64,000 nucleotides of DNA from Novosphingobium sediminicola (GTDB lineage Bacteria > Pseudomonadota > Alphaproteobacteria > Sphingomonadales > Sphingomonadaceae): contig NZ_JACIDX010000022.1 of NCBI RefSeq assembly GCF_014196525.1, positions 1 through 64,000 of the forward strand. The letters run 5' to 3'. This document shows positions 42,760 to 51,270 of the stretch, piece after piece; position 1 is the first letter of the stretch, and each line of letters begins with the position of its first letter. The position numbers were made by a program, and so were the translations under genes. The notes below the pieces were generated by a model. The model searched no databases and had not been told where the DNA came from. It worked only from the letters and a program-made list of their open reading frames with translations.

Positions 42760-44031
42760 ATGCTTGAAACCGTGGCTGCGGCCACCATTCTGGGCCTGCT
42801 GGCCGCGATCCTGTCGCAACGTGTCTCGCCGCTGGTCGCGCTGATTCTGGCGCCGGTGCTGGGCTGTCTGGCGATTGGCGCGGGGGCGCATATGCCTGCC
42901 TATATGATCGCGGGCATCACGCGGATCGCACCGGTGGCGGGTATGTTTGTGTTTGCCATCCTGTTTTTCGGCCTGTTGGGCGATGCGGGCGTGCTCAAAC
43001 CGCTGGTTTCGGGCGTGCTGCGCGCGGTTGGCAAGGACCCCAAGCGGATCACGGTGGGCACGGCCCTGCTGGCGTTGATTATCCATCTCGATGGTTCGGG
43101 GGCGGTGTGCTTTTTGATCACCATTCCCGCGCTGCGCCCCTTGTATGACGAATTGGGCATGGACCGGCGTGTGCTGGCCTGCACCGCCTCGATGGCGGCG
43201 GGGGTCAATTTCCTGCCCTGGACCGGGCCGACCATCCGCGCCGGATCGGCGCTGAAACTGCCGGTGAGCGCGATCTTTACGCCGATGATCGGGGTGCAGG
43301 TGGTGGGCTTGGGTTTTGTCTTTGCCGTGGCATGGTGGCTGGGCCTGCGGGAGCAACGCCGCCTTGGGCTGACGCCCGCGCGCGCTTCTGGCCCGGTCGA
43401 TCCGGTGCCTTTGCCGCGCTTCTTCTGGATCAACACGCTGCTGGCGCTTATCGTGGTGGGGGTGATGGTATCGGGCAAGGTCGAGCCGGTAGTGGTCTTT
43501 ATGATCGGCACGGCGCTGGTGCTGCTGCTCAATTTTCCCGCCCCCACAATCCAGCGTGAACGGATCGAATCCCACGCGGGCGCCGCGCTGCAAATGGTGG
43601 GCGTGCTGATGGCGGCGGGCGTGTTCACCGGCATCATGAACGAGAGCGGGATGATCAAGGCCATCGCCAGCGCGGCAGCTGGCCATATGCCCGCCGCGCT
43701 GGGGCCGCATCTGCCCCCGGTGGTCGCGGTGCTGTCCATGCCGCTCAGCCTGATTTTCGACCCTGACAGTTTCTATTTCGGCGTCCTGCCCGTGCTGGCC
43801 GAGGTCGCGGCGCATTTCGGCCTGCCCCCGGTGCAGGTCGCGCAGGCAGCGCTCTTAGGCCAGATGACCACCGGTTTCCCGGTCAGCCCGCTGACCCCCG
43901 CCACCTTCCTTGTCGCGGGCCTGTCGGGGGTCGAACTGGCCGCGCATCAGCGCTTCGCCATTCCATGGCTGTTTGCCGCCACGCTGGTGATGACCGCCGC
44001 CGCGCTTGTTCTGGGAGTTTTCAGCCTGTGA
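42760..44031 (+). CDS. CitMHS-family carboxylate:cation symporter
   Basis: A 423-residue inner-membrane protein with about 11-12 hydrophobic helices, of the family that moves citrate-metal complexes with protons. GGVNFLPWTGPTIR-like (AAGVNFLPWTGPTIRAGSALKLP) and the C-terminal DPDSFYFGVLPVLAEVA blocks are typical. AGAGGA lies upstream of the start. The stop overlaps the AtuA gene start (GTGA). Cargo may be citrate or a related polycarboxylate; the downstream AtuA pair suggests a compound needing further activation or dehydration. Confidence 0.92.
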   Translation: MLETVAAATILGLLAAILSQRVSPLVALILAPVLGCLAIGAGAHMPAYMIAGITRIAPVAGMFVFAILFFGLLGDAGVLKPLVSGVLRAVGKDPKRITVGTALLALIIHLDGSGAVCFLITIPALRPLYDELGMDRRVLACTASMAAGVNFLPWTGPTIRAGSALKLPVSAIFTPMIGVQVVGLGFVFAVAWWLGLREQRRLGLTPARASGPVDPVPLPRFFWINTLLALIVVGVMVSGKVEPVVVFMIGTALVLLLNFPAPTIQRERIESHAGAALQMVGVLMAAGVFTGIMNESGMIKAIASAAAGHMPAALGPHLPPVVAVLSMPLSLIFDPDSFYFGVLPVLAEVAAHFGLPPVQVAQAALLGQMTTGFPVSPLTPATFLVAGLSGVELAAHQRFAIPWLFAATLVMTAAALVLGVFSL

Positions 44032-45365
44032 CCCGTTCGACCTTGCGCATTGGCGCCGGTGCCGGATTTTCGGGGGATCGCATCGAACCCGCGCTCGATC
44101 TGATCGAGCATGGGGATCTTGATTACCTCGCCTTTGAATGCCTTGCCGAACGCACCATCGGTTTGGCGCAGGCCGCCCGCGCGGCTGATCCTCAGGCCGG
44201 TTTCGATCCCCTGCTTGAGGCGCGGATGCGCCGGGCCTTGCCGCTGGCCGCGCCGCGCGGGGTGCGGATCGTGACCAATATGGGCGCGGCCAACACGCTG
44301 GGCGCGGCGCGCAAAGTGACGGAAATCGCCCGCGAACTGGGCCTGTCGGGCTATCGCACGGCGGCGGTGACGGGCGATGATGTGCTCGATCTGGTGCTGG
44401 CGGGCGATTATCCGCTGATCGACCGCCCCGGCACCAGCCGCGATCTGGGCGATGCCATTGTCTCGGCCAATGCTTATCTCGGCGCGCAGGGCATCGTCAT
44501 GGCGCTGGAGCAGGGGGCCGATACGGTGATTACCGGGCGGGTCTGCGATCCGGCGCTGTTTTTGGGGCCGCTGGCGCATGAACTGGACTGGTCCTTCGAT
44601 GATCACGCGATGATGGGGCAGGGCACGGTGATCGGCCATCTGCTCGAATGCGCAGGGCAGGTCTGCGGTGGCTATTTCGCCGATCCGGGGGTCAAGGATG
44701 TGCCCGATCTGGCCCGCCTTGGCTTTCCCTATGCCGATGTGTGCCGCGATGGTGTGGCCATTCTGGGCAAGCTGGCGGGCAGCGGCGGGCGGATTGATAC
44801 GGCCACGGTCAAGGAGCAATTGCTCTATGAAATCCTCGACCCAGCCGCCTATCTGCAGGCCGATGTCAGCGCCGATTTCCGCGATGTGCGGATCGAACAG
44901 GTCGGACCGGACCGGGTGCGCGTATCGGGCGGCATGGGCCGCGCGGCGCCGCAAAAGCTCAAAGTCTCCATCGCCTATCACGACGGCTATGTCGGCGAGG
45001 GGCAGATCTCCTATGCCGGACCCGGCGCGGCGGCGCGGGGGCGTCTGGCCATCGAGATTATCCGCGAACGCCTGAAGATCATCGGGGCGCAGGTCGAGGA
45101 ATTGCGCTGCGATCTGATCGGTATGGATGCGGTGGACCGGCGCGGGGCGGGCGGCGATCCTGCCGATGTGCGCGTCCGCATCGCCGCGCGCACATCCTGC
45201 GCCAAAAGCGCCACCGCAATCGGGGCCGAGGTCGAGGCGCTTTACACCAACGGCCCGATGGGCGGGGGCGGTGTCACGCGCTCGGTGAGACAGGTGCTGG
45301 CGGTGGCCTCGACGCTGATCGCGCGCGAATTGGTTGCGCCGCGCGTCCATCTGGAGATTGCCTGA
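44028..45365 (+). CDS. AtuA-family (DUF1446) protein
   Basis: A 445-residue protein of the acyclic-terpene-utilisation AtuA family. The start is GTG at 44028 in the overlap with the transporter stop. Typical blocks are GAGAGFSGDRIEPALDL, YLAFECLAERTIG, TNMGAAN, VITGRVCDPALFLGPL and the C-terminal NGPMGGGG. The biochemical role is not firmly known; members occur in operons for terpenoid acids and branched or hydroxylated carboxylates. Its small partner follows after one base. Co-transcription with CitMHS points to a polycarboxylate pathway rather than citronellol breakdown, and no acyl-CoA carboxylase genes are present. Cytoplasmic. Confidence 0.88.
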   Translation: MTRSTLRIGAGAGFSGDRIEPALDLIEHGDLDYLAFECLAERTIGLAQAARAADPQAGFDPLLEARMRRALPLAAPRGVRIVTNMGAANTLGAARKVTEIARELGLSGYRTAAVTGDDVLDLVLAGDYPLIDRPGTSRDLGDAIVSANAYLGAQGIVMALEQGADTVITGRVCDPALFLGPLAHELDWSFDDHAMMGQGTVIGHLLECAGQVCGGYFADPGVKDVPDLARLGFPYADVCRDGVAILGKLAGSGGRIDTATVKEQLLYEILDPAAYLQADVSADFRDVRIEQVGPDRVRVSGGMGRAAPQKLKVSIAYHDGYVGEGQISYAGPGAAARGRLAIEIIRERLKIIGAQVEELRCDLIGMDAVDRRGAGGDPADVRVRIAARTSCAKSATAIGAEVEALYTNGPMGGGGVTRSVRQVLAVASTLIARELVAPRVHLEIA

Positions 45366-45366
45366 T

Positions 45367-45681
45367 ATGGCCGAAATTTTGCGCGACATTGCCCATGTGC
45401 GCACGGGCGACAAGGGCGACATTTCGCAAATCGCCGTCTTTGCCTTGCGCGATGCGGATTATCTCCGAGTGCTGGCCGCCGTCACGCCCGAGCGGGTGGC
45501 AGCGCATTTGCCGGGCCTGCGCCCCCGCCTGATCCGACGCTATGAATTGCCCGCGCTGGCGGCGGTCAATCTGGTGCTGGAAGGGGCGCTGCAGGGCGGC
45601 GTCACCCGCTCCCTCTCGCTCGACGCGCATGGCAAGACGCTGGGCGCGCAATTGCTCGATCTTCCCCTTTTGCCGGAGTGA
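45367..45681 (+). CDS. Small AtuA-partner protein
   Basis: A 104-residue protein starting MAEILRDIAHVRTGDKGD, the signature of the short domain that is fused to, or encoded beside, AtuA proteins (the HxRTGDKGD loop). The RYELPALAAVNLVLEGAL segment matches its middle helix. It starts one base after the AtuA stop, so the two probably form one complex. No catalytic role is established for the family. Confidence 0.86.
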   Translation: MAEILRDIAHVRTGDKGDISQIAVFALRDADYLRVLAAVTPERVAAHLPGLRPRLIRRYELPALAAVNLVLEGALQGGVTRSLSLDAHGKTLGAQLLDLPLLPE

Positions 45682-45685
45682 TCCG

Positions 45686-47665
45686 ATGATGAAGCCTCTG
45701 CGTCATGCGCCTTTCGGCGCTCTGCGTTACGCGCTTTTGGGCGCGACGATGTTTATGTCCCATGGTGCCGATGCGCGCCTGACCCGGATCGAGGTGGAAA
45801 AGACAGCGCCCGACAAGCCGGGTTATGAAACGATCAGCGGGCGTTTCCATGGCGAGGTCGATCCCAAAGACCCGCATAATACGATCATTACCGATATTGC
45901 CGCCGCCCCGCGCAATGCGCGCGGCATGGTCGAATATTCGGCCACCTTTGCCATCACGCGGCCCTTGGCGGGCAGCGATGTGCTGTTTTATGATGTGCCC
46001 AATCGCGGCAATATCCTGCGTGACCCTGATCCGATGGGCTTTGTCCGCGTGGTCTCGGGCTGGCAGGGCGATTTGCCCGAGGATGTGGGCTTGCAGACCG
46101 CCCGCGTGCCGGTGGCGGCGGGGCTGACCGGGCCGGTGCTGGCGCGCTTTGTCGATATGCCTGCGGGTGTCACCAGCCTGCCCATCACCGGGAGCATTGG
46201 CCGCCCCACGCCGCGCCCGCTGCCGGTCTCGCTCGATACGACCAAGGCGCGGTTGATGCGGCTGAAGGGCGACAGCGCGCCGCTGGAAACGATCAAGCCT
46301 GCCGATTGGGCCTTTGCCGATTGCCGGACGGTGCCTTTCCCCGGCACGCCCGATCCGGCGCGGATTTGCCTGCGCGGCGGGTTCGATCCCAAATTCGCCT
46401 ATACGCTGGCCTATGAGGGCAAGGACCCGCTGGTGCTGGGCCTTGGCTTTGCCGCCACGCGCGATCTGGTGGCTTTTTTGCGCCACGCGGAAAAGGATGA
46501 TGCGGGCCACCCCAATCCGGCGGGCAAGATCGCCTATGCCATTGCCAGCGGCACATCGCAGTCGGGCAATTATGTGCGCACTTTCGTCCATCTGGGCTTT
46601 AACGCGGATGAGGCCGGGCGGCGCGTGTTCGACGGGGTGAACCCCAATATTGCCGCGCGTCAGGTGCCGCTTAACCTGCGCTTTGGCGTGCCGGGCGGCG
46701 CGGCGGGCCTGTTCGAGCCGGGCAGCGAGGGGACTTTGTGGTGGACGCGCTATAATGACAAGGCGCGCGGGCGCGGCGTATCGAGCTTTCTCGACCGTTG
46801 CCATGCCAGCGACACCTGCCCCAAGGTGGTGGAGACGTTCGGTTCGGCTGAATTTTGGGGGCTGCGTATGTCGCCCGGCCTGATCGGGACGGATGGGCGT
46901 GCCGATCTGCCTTTGCCGCCCGAAGTGCGCCGCTATTATTTCCCCAGCACCACCCATGGCGGATCGTGGAGCGGGGGCTTCCCGACCGGGGGTGATCCCA
47001 CCCCTCCGGGATGCGCGCTGCCGGGCAATGCGGTGTCCTCGATGGAGAGCCTGCGTGCGGCGCAGATGATGCTGGTGGCTTGGGTGCGTGAAGGCAAGGC
47101 GCCTCTGCCCAGCCGCTATCCCACGCTGAAGGGTGGCGATCTGGTGGAGGCCAATGCCAAGGCGATGGGTTGGCCCGATATTGTGGGCGCACCGGTGCCC
47201 GATGGTAAGCTCAACTCGCTGCTCAACTATGATTTCGGGCCGGGCTATAAAACCTATGACACCAGCGGCGTGATCGGGGTGCAGCCGCCGCGCGTGCTCG
47301 GCGCTTTGCCCCAGCGGGTGCCGCGGGTGAACGCGGATGGCAACGAGACTTCGGGCGTTCCGGCGGTCGCCTTGCAGGTGCCGCTGGGCAGCCATCTGGG
47401 CTGGAATGTGAAGGCGGGGGGCTATGAGGCGGGCGGGGGTTGCGGCTTTGCCGGGGGCTTCATCCCCTTTGCGCGAACCAAGGCGGAAAGGCTGGCGCAT
47501 CATGATCCGCGCCTCTCGCTGGAGGAGCGCTATCACGATCACGCCGGTTTTGTGGCCGCCGTGCGCAAGGCGGTGGCGCGGCAGCAGGCGGCGGGATGGC
47601 TGCTGGAGGCCGATGCGCAAAAGCTGATCGCGCAGGCCGAGGCTAGCAAGGTGCTGATCGACTGA
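45686..47665 (+). CDS. Exported alpha/beta hydrolase-domain protein (Abhydrolase_10-like)
   Basis: A 659-residue protein with an N-terminal signal peptide (MFMSHGADARL). It resembles the large family of exported proteins with an alpha/beta hydrolase domain found in proteobacteria near TonB receptors: FYDVPNRGNIL, a nucleophile region SGTSQSGNYVRTF with G-x-S-x-S-G, and the C-terminal FAGGFIPFARTKAER block. The ATG at 45686 follows GGAG; a second ATG is at 45689. It lies 4 bp behind the small AtuA partner, hence in the same operon as CitMHS and AtuA, and ends at a terminator. An esterase that frees the carboxylate taken up by CitMHS is the simplest reading, not demonstrated. Confidence 0.78.
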   Translation: MMKPLRHAPFGALRYALLGATMFMSHGADARLTRIEVEKTAPDKPGYETISGRFHGEVDPKDPHNTIITDIAAAPRNARGMVEYSATFAITRPLAGSDVLFYDVPNRGNILRDPDPMGFVRVVSGWQGDLPEDVGLQTARVPVAAGLTGPVLARFVDMPAGVTSLPITGSIGRPTPRPLPVSLDTTKARLMRLKGDSAPLETIKPADWAFADCRTVPFPGTPDPARICLRGGFDPKFAYTLAYEGKDPLVLGLGFAATRDLVAFLRHAEKDDAGHPNPAGKIAYAIASGTSQSGNYVRTFVHLGFNADEAGRRVFDGVNPNIAARQVPLNLRFGVPGGAAGLFEPGSEGTLWWTRYNDKARGRGVSSFLDRCHASDTCPKVVETFGSAEFWGLRMSPGLIGTDGRADLPLPPEVRRYYFPSTTHGGSWSGGFPTGGDPTPPGCALPGNAVSSMESLRAAQMMLVAWVREGKAPLPSRYPTLKGGDLVEANAKAMGWPDIVGAPVPDGKLNSLLNYDFGPGYKTYDTSGVIGVQPPRVLGALPQRVPRVNADGNETSGVPAVALQVPLGSHLGWNVKAGGYEAGGGCGFAGGFIPFARTKAERLAHHDPRLSLEERYHDHAGFVAAVRKAVARQQAAGWLLEADAQKLIAQAEASKVLID

Positions 47666-47690
47666 GCCTTTTGCCGGATGGGATGGGTGG

Positions 47691-47724
47691 GGCCATCGCG
47701 CAGACCTTGCGCGGTGGCCTTTTT
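47691..47724 (+). terminator. Rho-independent terminator of the CitMHS-AtuA operon
   Basis: An 11-bp stem with one G-T pair (GGCCATCGCGC / GCGCGGTGGCC) and a 7-nt loop is followed by five T residues, 25 nt after the hydrolase stop. Confidence 0.85.
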
Positions 47725-47794
47725 CTTGGGGTTTTGCCGGATTTGATAACCCAGACGCATCAATCAATCAGAATATTATATTTCCGTTCTTGAA

Positions 47795-47826
47795 CCAATT
47801 TCGCCATGTTCAGCCTCAGAAATTGG
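47795..47826. promoter_or_regulatory. Candidate operator dyad before the TonB receptor
   Basis: CCAATTTC (47795-47802) and GAAATTGG (47819-47826) form a perfect 8-bp inverted repeat with a 16-nt spacer. It is 132-163 bp upstream of the receptor start in a 292-bp gap otherwise holding a terminator and an AT-rich tract (47771-47784). Confidence 0.45.
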
Positions 47827-47957
47827 ACAACCCCGCCGAAGGGGATCAGGGACCAAGAGGCTGTCAAAAGGAACGGGATCGCGCTGTTTTTCGGCGCGTT
47901 TGCCTGTGCCCGATTGCATTCTCGCCCCTCTCGGCGCGGTGCAGGGAGGGCGATATC

Positions 47958-50693
47958 ATGAATTCTTCGACAAGGGCGCTGTTGATGGGCGGGCTGTCCG
48001 GTCTGGCTTTGGCGGGCGCGCCCGCGATGGCGCAGACCGCGCCTGAAGCCAAGCCGCAGGAAATCATCGTTACCGGATCGTATCTCGGCAATGTGCGTCA
48101 GGAAGACCGCGCCTCGCCCATCGTTTCGGTGGACAGCAAGGCGCTGGAAAAGACCGGCGTGGCCTCGATCGGCGATCTCACGCGCTTTATTCCGCAGAAT
48201 GTCGGCTCGACGGGCGGGATGCAGGATCTGCAAAAGGGCGGGGCGGATACGCGCGACACGCGTTCGGCCAATCTGCGCGGGCTGGGCTCGGGCGCAACGC
48301 TGGTGCTGCTCAACGGCCGCCGCGTGACGCCGCAGGCGGGCGACGGCTATGTCAACCTCAACTCGCTGACGCCCGATATTGCCGTCAACCGGGTGGAAAC
48401 GGTGCTGGACGGCGCATCGTCGACCTATGGCGCCGATGCGGTGGCGGGCGTGTTCAACCTGATCACCAACACCAAGTTCACCGGCGTCAAAATGTCCGCG
48501 CAATATATCAGCATGGACAAATCGCCCGCCTGGAATGTTCAGGCGATGGTCGGCCTTGGCAATGACCGCATCCACAGCGTGTTTTCGGCCAGCTATCGTT
48601 TTCAGGACAACCTGCAGAACGGCGACCGCGCGGTCACCAATTTCTTCAACGCTTCGACCACCGGCTATCCGGGGCGCTTCGTGCTTTATGGCCGCCCGCA
48701 GACCAGTACCGGCGGCAATGTCATCATCAACGGCAACAATTACACCGCGCTTTATGATGCGAATAAGGCTGCCAATGGCACGCTGACAGTGGTGGACCCC
48801 AATTGCGGCCTGTCGGGCACGTCGAGCGTCTATCTGCCTACGGCGGGCGCGACGTTTGGCCTTGGCAATTGCGCCTATTCCTATCAGGCGCAAAACCCGA
48901 TCCGGCCTCAGTCGAAGAGCCTGAACATCCACAATGACACGACCTTCGAGGTCGCGCCCGGCCATACGATCTATGCCGAACTGAGCTATTACCATCAGGA
49001 TTCAAGCCGTTACGGCGTGCCTTCCTATGCCCAGACGCATAATGGCGCGACCCCGCCGCTGATGCCCGCCAGCAATCCGTACAACCCCTTTGGCGTGACC
49101 ATCGGCTTTCTTGGCCGTGCCATCGGCGCGCAGGGTTTTGCCGGCACCTATCAATACCGCGTGATGCGCGACACGGTAGATCAGCAGCATTACGTGCTGG
49201 GCGCAAGGGGCAAGCTGTTCAACGACTGGAAATATGCGGTCTCGGCCACCTATTCGGCCAGCCACACGATTGCCCGCGACAAAGACACCGACATGAACCT
49301 GTTTCAGGCCGCGCTGAACGGTTATGGTGGGCCGAACTGCAACATCCGCTTCAACGGCGCAGGCTCTGGCGCGGTGGCGGGCGTGGGCAATTGTCTTTAT
49401 TACAGCCCGTTTCAGTCGGACAATGCCAAGCAGGACGCTTCGCTGCTCTATAACCTGCAAACCGACGAATTTTCGGACTATAAGAACGAATACTTTGTAG
49501 GCGAAGCGGTCGCCAATGGTTCGCTGGTGACGATCAACGGGCACAGTCTTGATGTGGCTGTGGGCGTTCAGGCCCGCAAGGAAAAGTCGCGCGGGATCTA
49601 TTCGGATTTGCTGCTGTCGGGCTTTGGCGGCTTTATCGGCCCGGCCCGCAACTATTCCTATACGCGCAATGTCAAAAGCGCCTTTGTCGAGGCCAATTAT
49701 GAGGTGATCGACGGGCTGAACGTCAATGCGGCGGCGCGTTATGAAGATTACGGCGGCTTCAGCTCCACCGCGCCCAAGCTGGCGGTCAACTGGCGCGTGC
49801 TGCCCCAGATTTCGCTGCGCGGTTCGCTCAGCCGCGCGTTTCAGGCCCCCGCGATTGCCAACAGCTCGAACGCTCTGATCAGCACGGGCGTGGGCAATAT
49901 CACCGATCCCAAGGACGGCACGACCACCTTCCGCACCATCGCCACCTATGGCAACCCGAACCTGAAGCCCCAGACGGCGGATGTGTTCAACTTTGGCGCG
50001 ACTTTCCTGCCGGTGCCCAAGATGCGCCTGTCGGTCGATTTCTGGCAGTTCAAATATAACAACCAGATCCAGACGCAGGGCGCGCAGGCGGTGATCAGCG
50101 CCAATCCGAACTCGAGCGCGGTGATCCGCGACACGACCACCGGTTCGGCCCAGACCATCAACGTCACCAGCTTTAACGCCACCAGTGGCACCAAGACCTC
50201 GGGCATCGACGTTGCCGCGCAATATGGTTTCAACGTGGGCCGCGTGCAGGTGACGCTGCGTGATGCGGTGACCTATCTGCTCAAATATGACATCGACACG
50301 GGCAGCGTGGTCTATGACGGCATCGGCTATCGCAACGCCTTCAACCAGTCGCCCGGTTCGGCCTCGGCCGCGCCCCGCTGGCGCAGCGTGGCGGGCGCCG
50401 ATTTCGCCTATGGCACGCATGATCTCTCGATCACATGGCGCTATACCTCGGGCGTGCTGGACGATTACGGGCTGAACCTTGGCACGGCGCCCACCGACCG
50501 GATCAAGGCTTTCTCGGTGTTCGACGTGCAATATACCAAAAGCTTTGGATCCGATGATCGCTTCAGCTTTACCGCGGGCATGATCAACGCCTTTGACACG
50601 GCCCCCGGTTTTGCCAAGTTCAACGGCTATCTGCCCTCGATCTCGGACCCCTTCGGCCGTCAGATCTATGCAAGGGTGAGCGCGAAGTTCTGA
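47958..50693 (+). CDS. TonB-dependent receptor
   Basis: A 911-residue outer-membrane receptor. GGGAGGG precedes the ATG at 47958, and the signal peptide ends at APAMAQ. EIIVTGSYLGNV forms the TonB-box region; the plug has LRGLGSGATLVLLNGRRV and ADAVAGVFNLI; the barrel ends YARVSAKF. It is of the same long subtype as the receptors encoded at 5143-8061 and 18196-20901. It follows the CitMHS-AtuA operon but has its own promoter region, and precedes a GlcG/HbpS-type gene after a terminator. The ligand is unknown. Confidence 0.93.
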   Translation: MNSSTRALLMGGLSGLALAGAPAMAQTAPEAKPQEIIVTGSYLGNVRQEDRASPIVSVDSKALEKTGVASIGDLTRFIPQNVGSTGGMQDLQKGGADTRDTRSANLRGLGSGATLVLLNGRRVTPQAGDGYVNLNSLTPDIAVNRVETVLDGASSTYGADAVAGVFNLITNTKFTGVKMSAQYISMDKSPAWNVQAMVGLGNDRIHSVFSASYRFQDNLQNGDRAVTNFFNASTTGYPGRFVLYGRPQTSTGGNVIINGNNYTALYDANKAANGTLTVVDPNCGLSGTSSVYLPTAGATFGLGNCAYSYQAQNPIRPQSKSLNIHNDTTFEVAPGHTIYAELSYYHQDSSRYGVPSYAQTHNGATPPLMPASNPYNPFGVTIGFLGRAIGAQGFAGTYQYRVMRDTVDQQHYVLGARGKLFNDWKYAVSATYSASHTIARDKDTDMNLFQAALNGYGGPNCNIRFNGAGSGAVAGVGNCLYYSPFQSDNAKQDASLLYNLQTDEFSDYKNEYFVGEAVANGSLVTINGHSLDVAVGVQARKEKSRGIYSDLLLSGFGGFIGPARNYSYTRNVKSAFVEANYEVIDGLNVNAAARYEDYGGFSSTAPKLAVNWRVLPQISLRGSLSRAFQAPAIANSSNALISTGVGNITDPKDGTTTFRTIATYGNPNLKPQTADVFNFGATFLPVPKMRLSVDFWQFKYNNQIQTQGAQAVISANPNSSAVIRDTTTGSAQTINVTSFNATSGTKTSGIDVAAQYGFNVGRVQVTLRDAVTYLLKYDIDTGSVVYDGIGYRNAFNQSPGSASAAPRWRSVAGADFAYGTHDLSITWRYTSGVLDDYGLNLGTAPTDRIKAFSVFDVQYTKSFGSDDRFSFTAGMINAFDTAPGFAKFNGYLPSISDPFGRQIYARVSAKF

Positions 50694-50700
50694 TCGGATG

Positions 50701-50732
50701 ACGGGCGCGGGAGAATATCCCGCGCCCGTTTT
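50701..50732 (+). terminator. Rho-independent terminator after the TonB receptor
   Basis: A perfect 12-bp stem (ACGGGCGCGGGA / TCCCGCGCCCGT) with a 5-nt loop is followed by a short T run, 8 nt after the receptor stop. Confidence 0.9.
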
Positions 50733-50762
50733 CGTCGCGTCTTTTCGTCGCGTCTTTTCGTC
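50729..50762 (+). repeat. 13-bp tandem repeat, 2.6 copies
   Basis: TTTTCGTCGCGTC occurs at 50729-50741 and 50742-50754, then TTTTCGTC at 50755-50762. The first copy begins in the T tract of the terminator. It is a candidate slippage or recent duplication site between the terminator and the next gene's promoter. Confidence 0.8.
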
Positions 50763-50827
50763 TCTGGCGCATCGGCCGCTCTGTGCTAAGCGCGCCGCCG
50801 CAACACCAGAAACGGATACCTCCCCCC

Positions 50828-51232
50828 ATGAAGACCAAGCACACTCTTGAAACCGCCGATGTAAAGGCGATCCTGGCCGCTGCCGAGGCCGAAGCTCTGG
50901 CCAACGGCTGGGCGGTGTCGATTGCGGTGGTGGACGATGGCGGGCATCTTTTGGGCCAGCTGCGTCTCGATGGCGCCTCGGCCAGCACCGCGCATATGGC
51001 GCCTGCCAAGGCCGTGACCTCGATCATGGGGCGCCGCGAGAGCAAGGTTTACGAGGATCTGATCCTTAACGGCCGCGTTTCCATGCTGACCGCGCCTGCC
51101 TTGCAGGCGATGCTCGAAGGCGGCGTGCCGATTGTGGTTGATGGCGATTTCGTCGGCGCGGTGGGCGTGTCGGGCGTCAAATCGGAACAGGATGTTCAGA
51201 TCGCGCGCGCCGGGATTGCCGCGATCCTGTGA
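50828..51232 (+). CDS. GlcG/HbpS family (heme-binding-like) protein
   Basis: A 134-residue protein of the DUF336 family. It has the leading helix DVKAILAAAEAEALANGW, the strand SIAVVDDGGHLLGQLRLDGA, and the C-terminal GGVPIVVDGDFVGAVGVSG motif. Family members include HbpS, which binds haem and signals redox stress, and GlcG of glycolate operons; many are of unknown function. No signal peptide is seen, so it is probably cytoplasmic. It follows a TonB receptor after a terminator and ends at a hairpin shared with the convergent PPK2-family gene. Confidence 0.88.
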   Translation: MKTKHTLETADVKAILAAAEAEALANGWAVSIAVVDDGGHLLGQLRLDGASASTAHMAPAKAVTSIMGRRESKVYEDLILNGRVSMLTAPALQAMLEGGVPIVVDGDFVGAVGVSGVKSEQDVQIARAGIAAIL

Positions 51233-51240
51233 TGATGGCT

Positions 51241-51270
51241 CTGGCCGGGGGGCTATTCCCCCTCGGCCAG
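51241..51270. terminator. Hairpin between convergent genes
   Basis: A 12-bp stem with a single bulge (CTGGCCG plus GGGGG, paired with CCCCC and CGGCCAG) begins 8 nt after the GlcG-like stop and overlaps the last codons of the PPK2-family gene. Confidence 0.65.

Noticed and set aside
50729..50762. Possible CRISPR-like array
   Set aside because: The copies are only 13 bp and directly adjacent, with no spacers and no cas genes.
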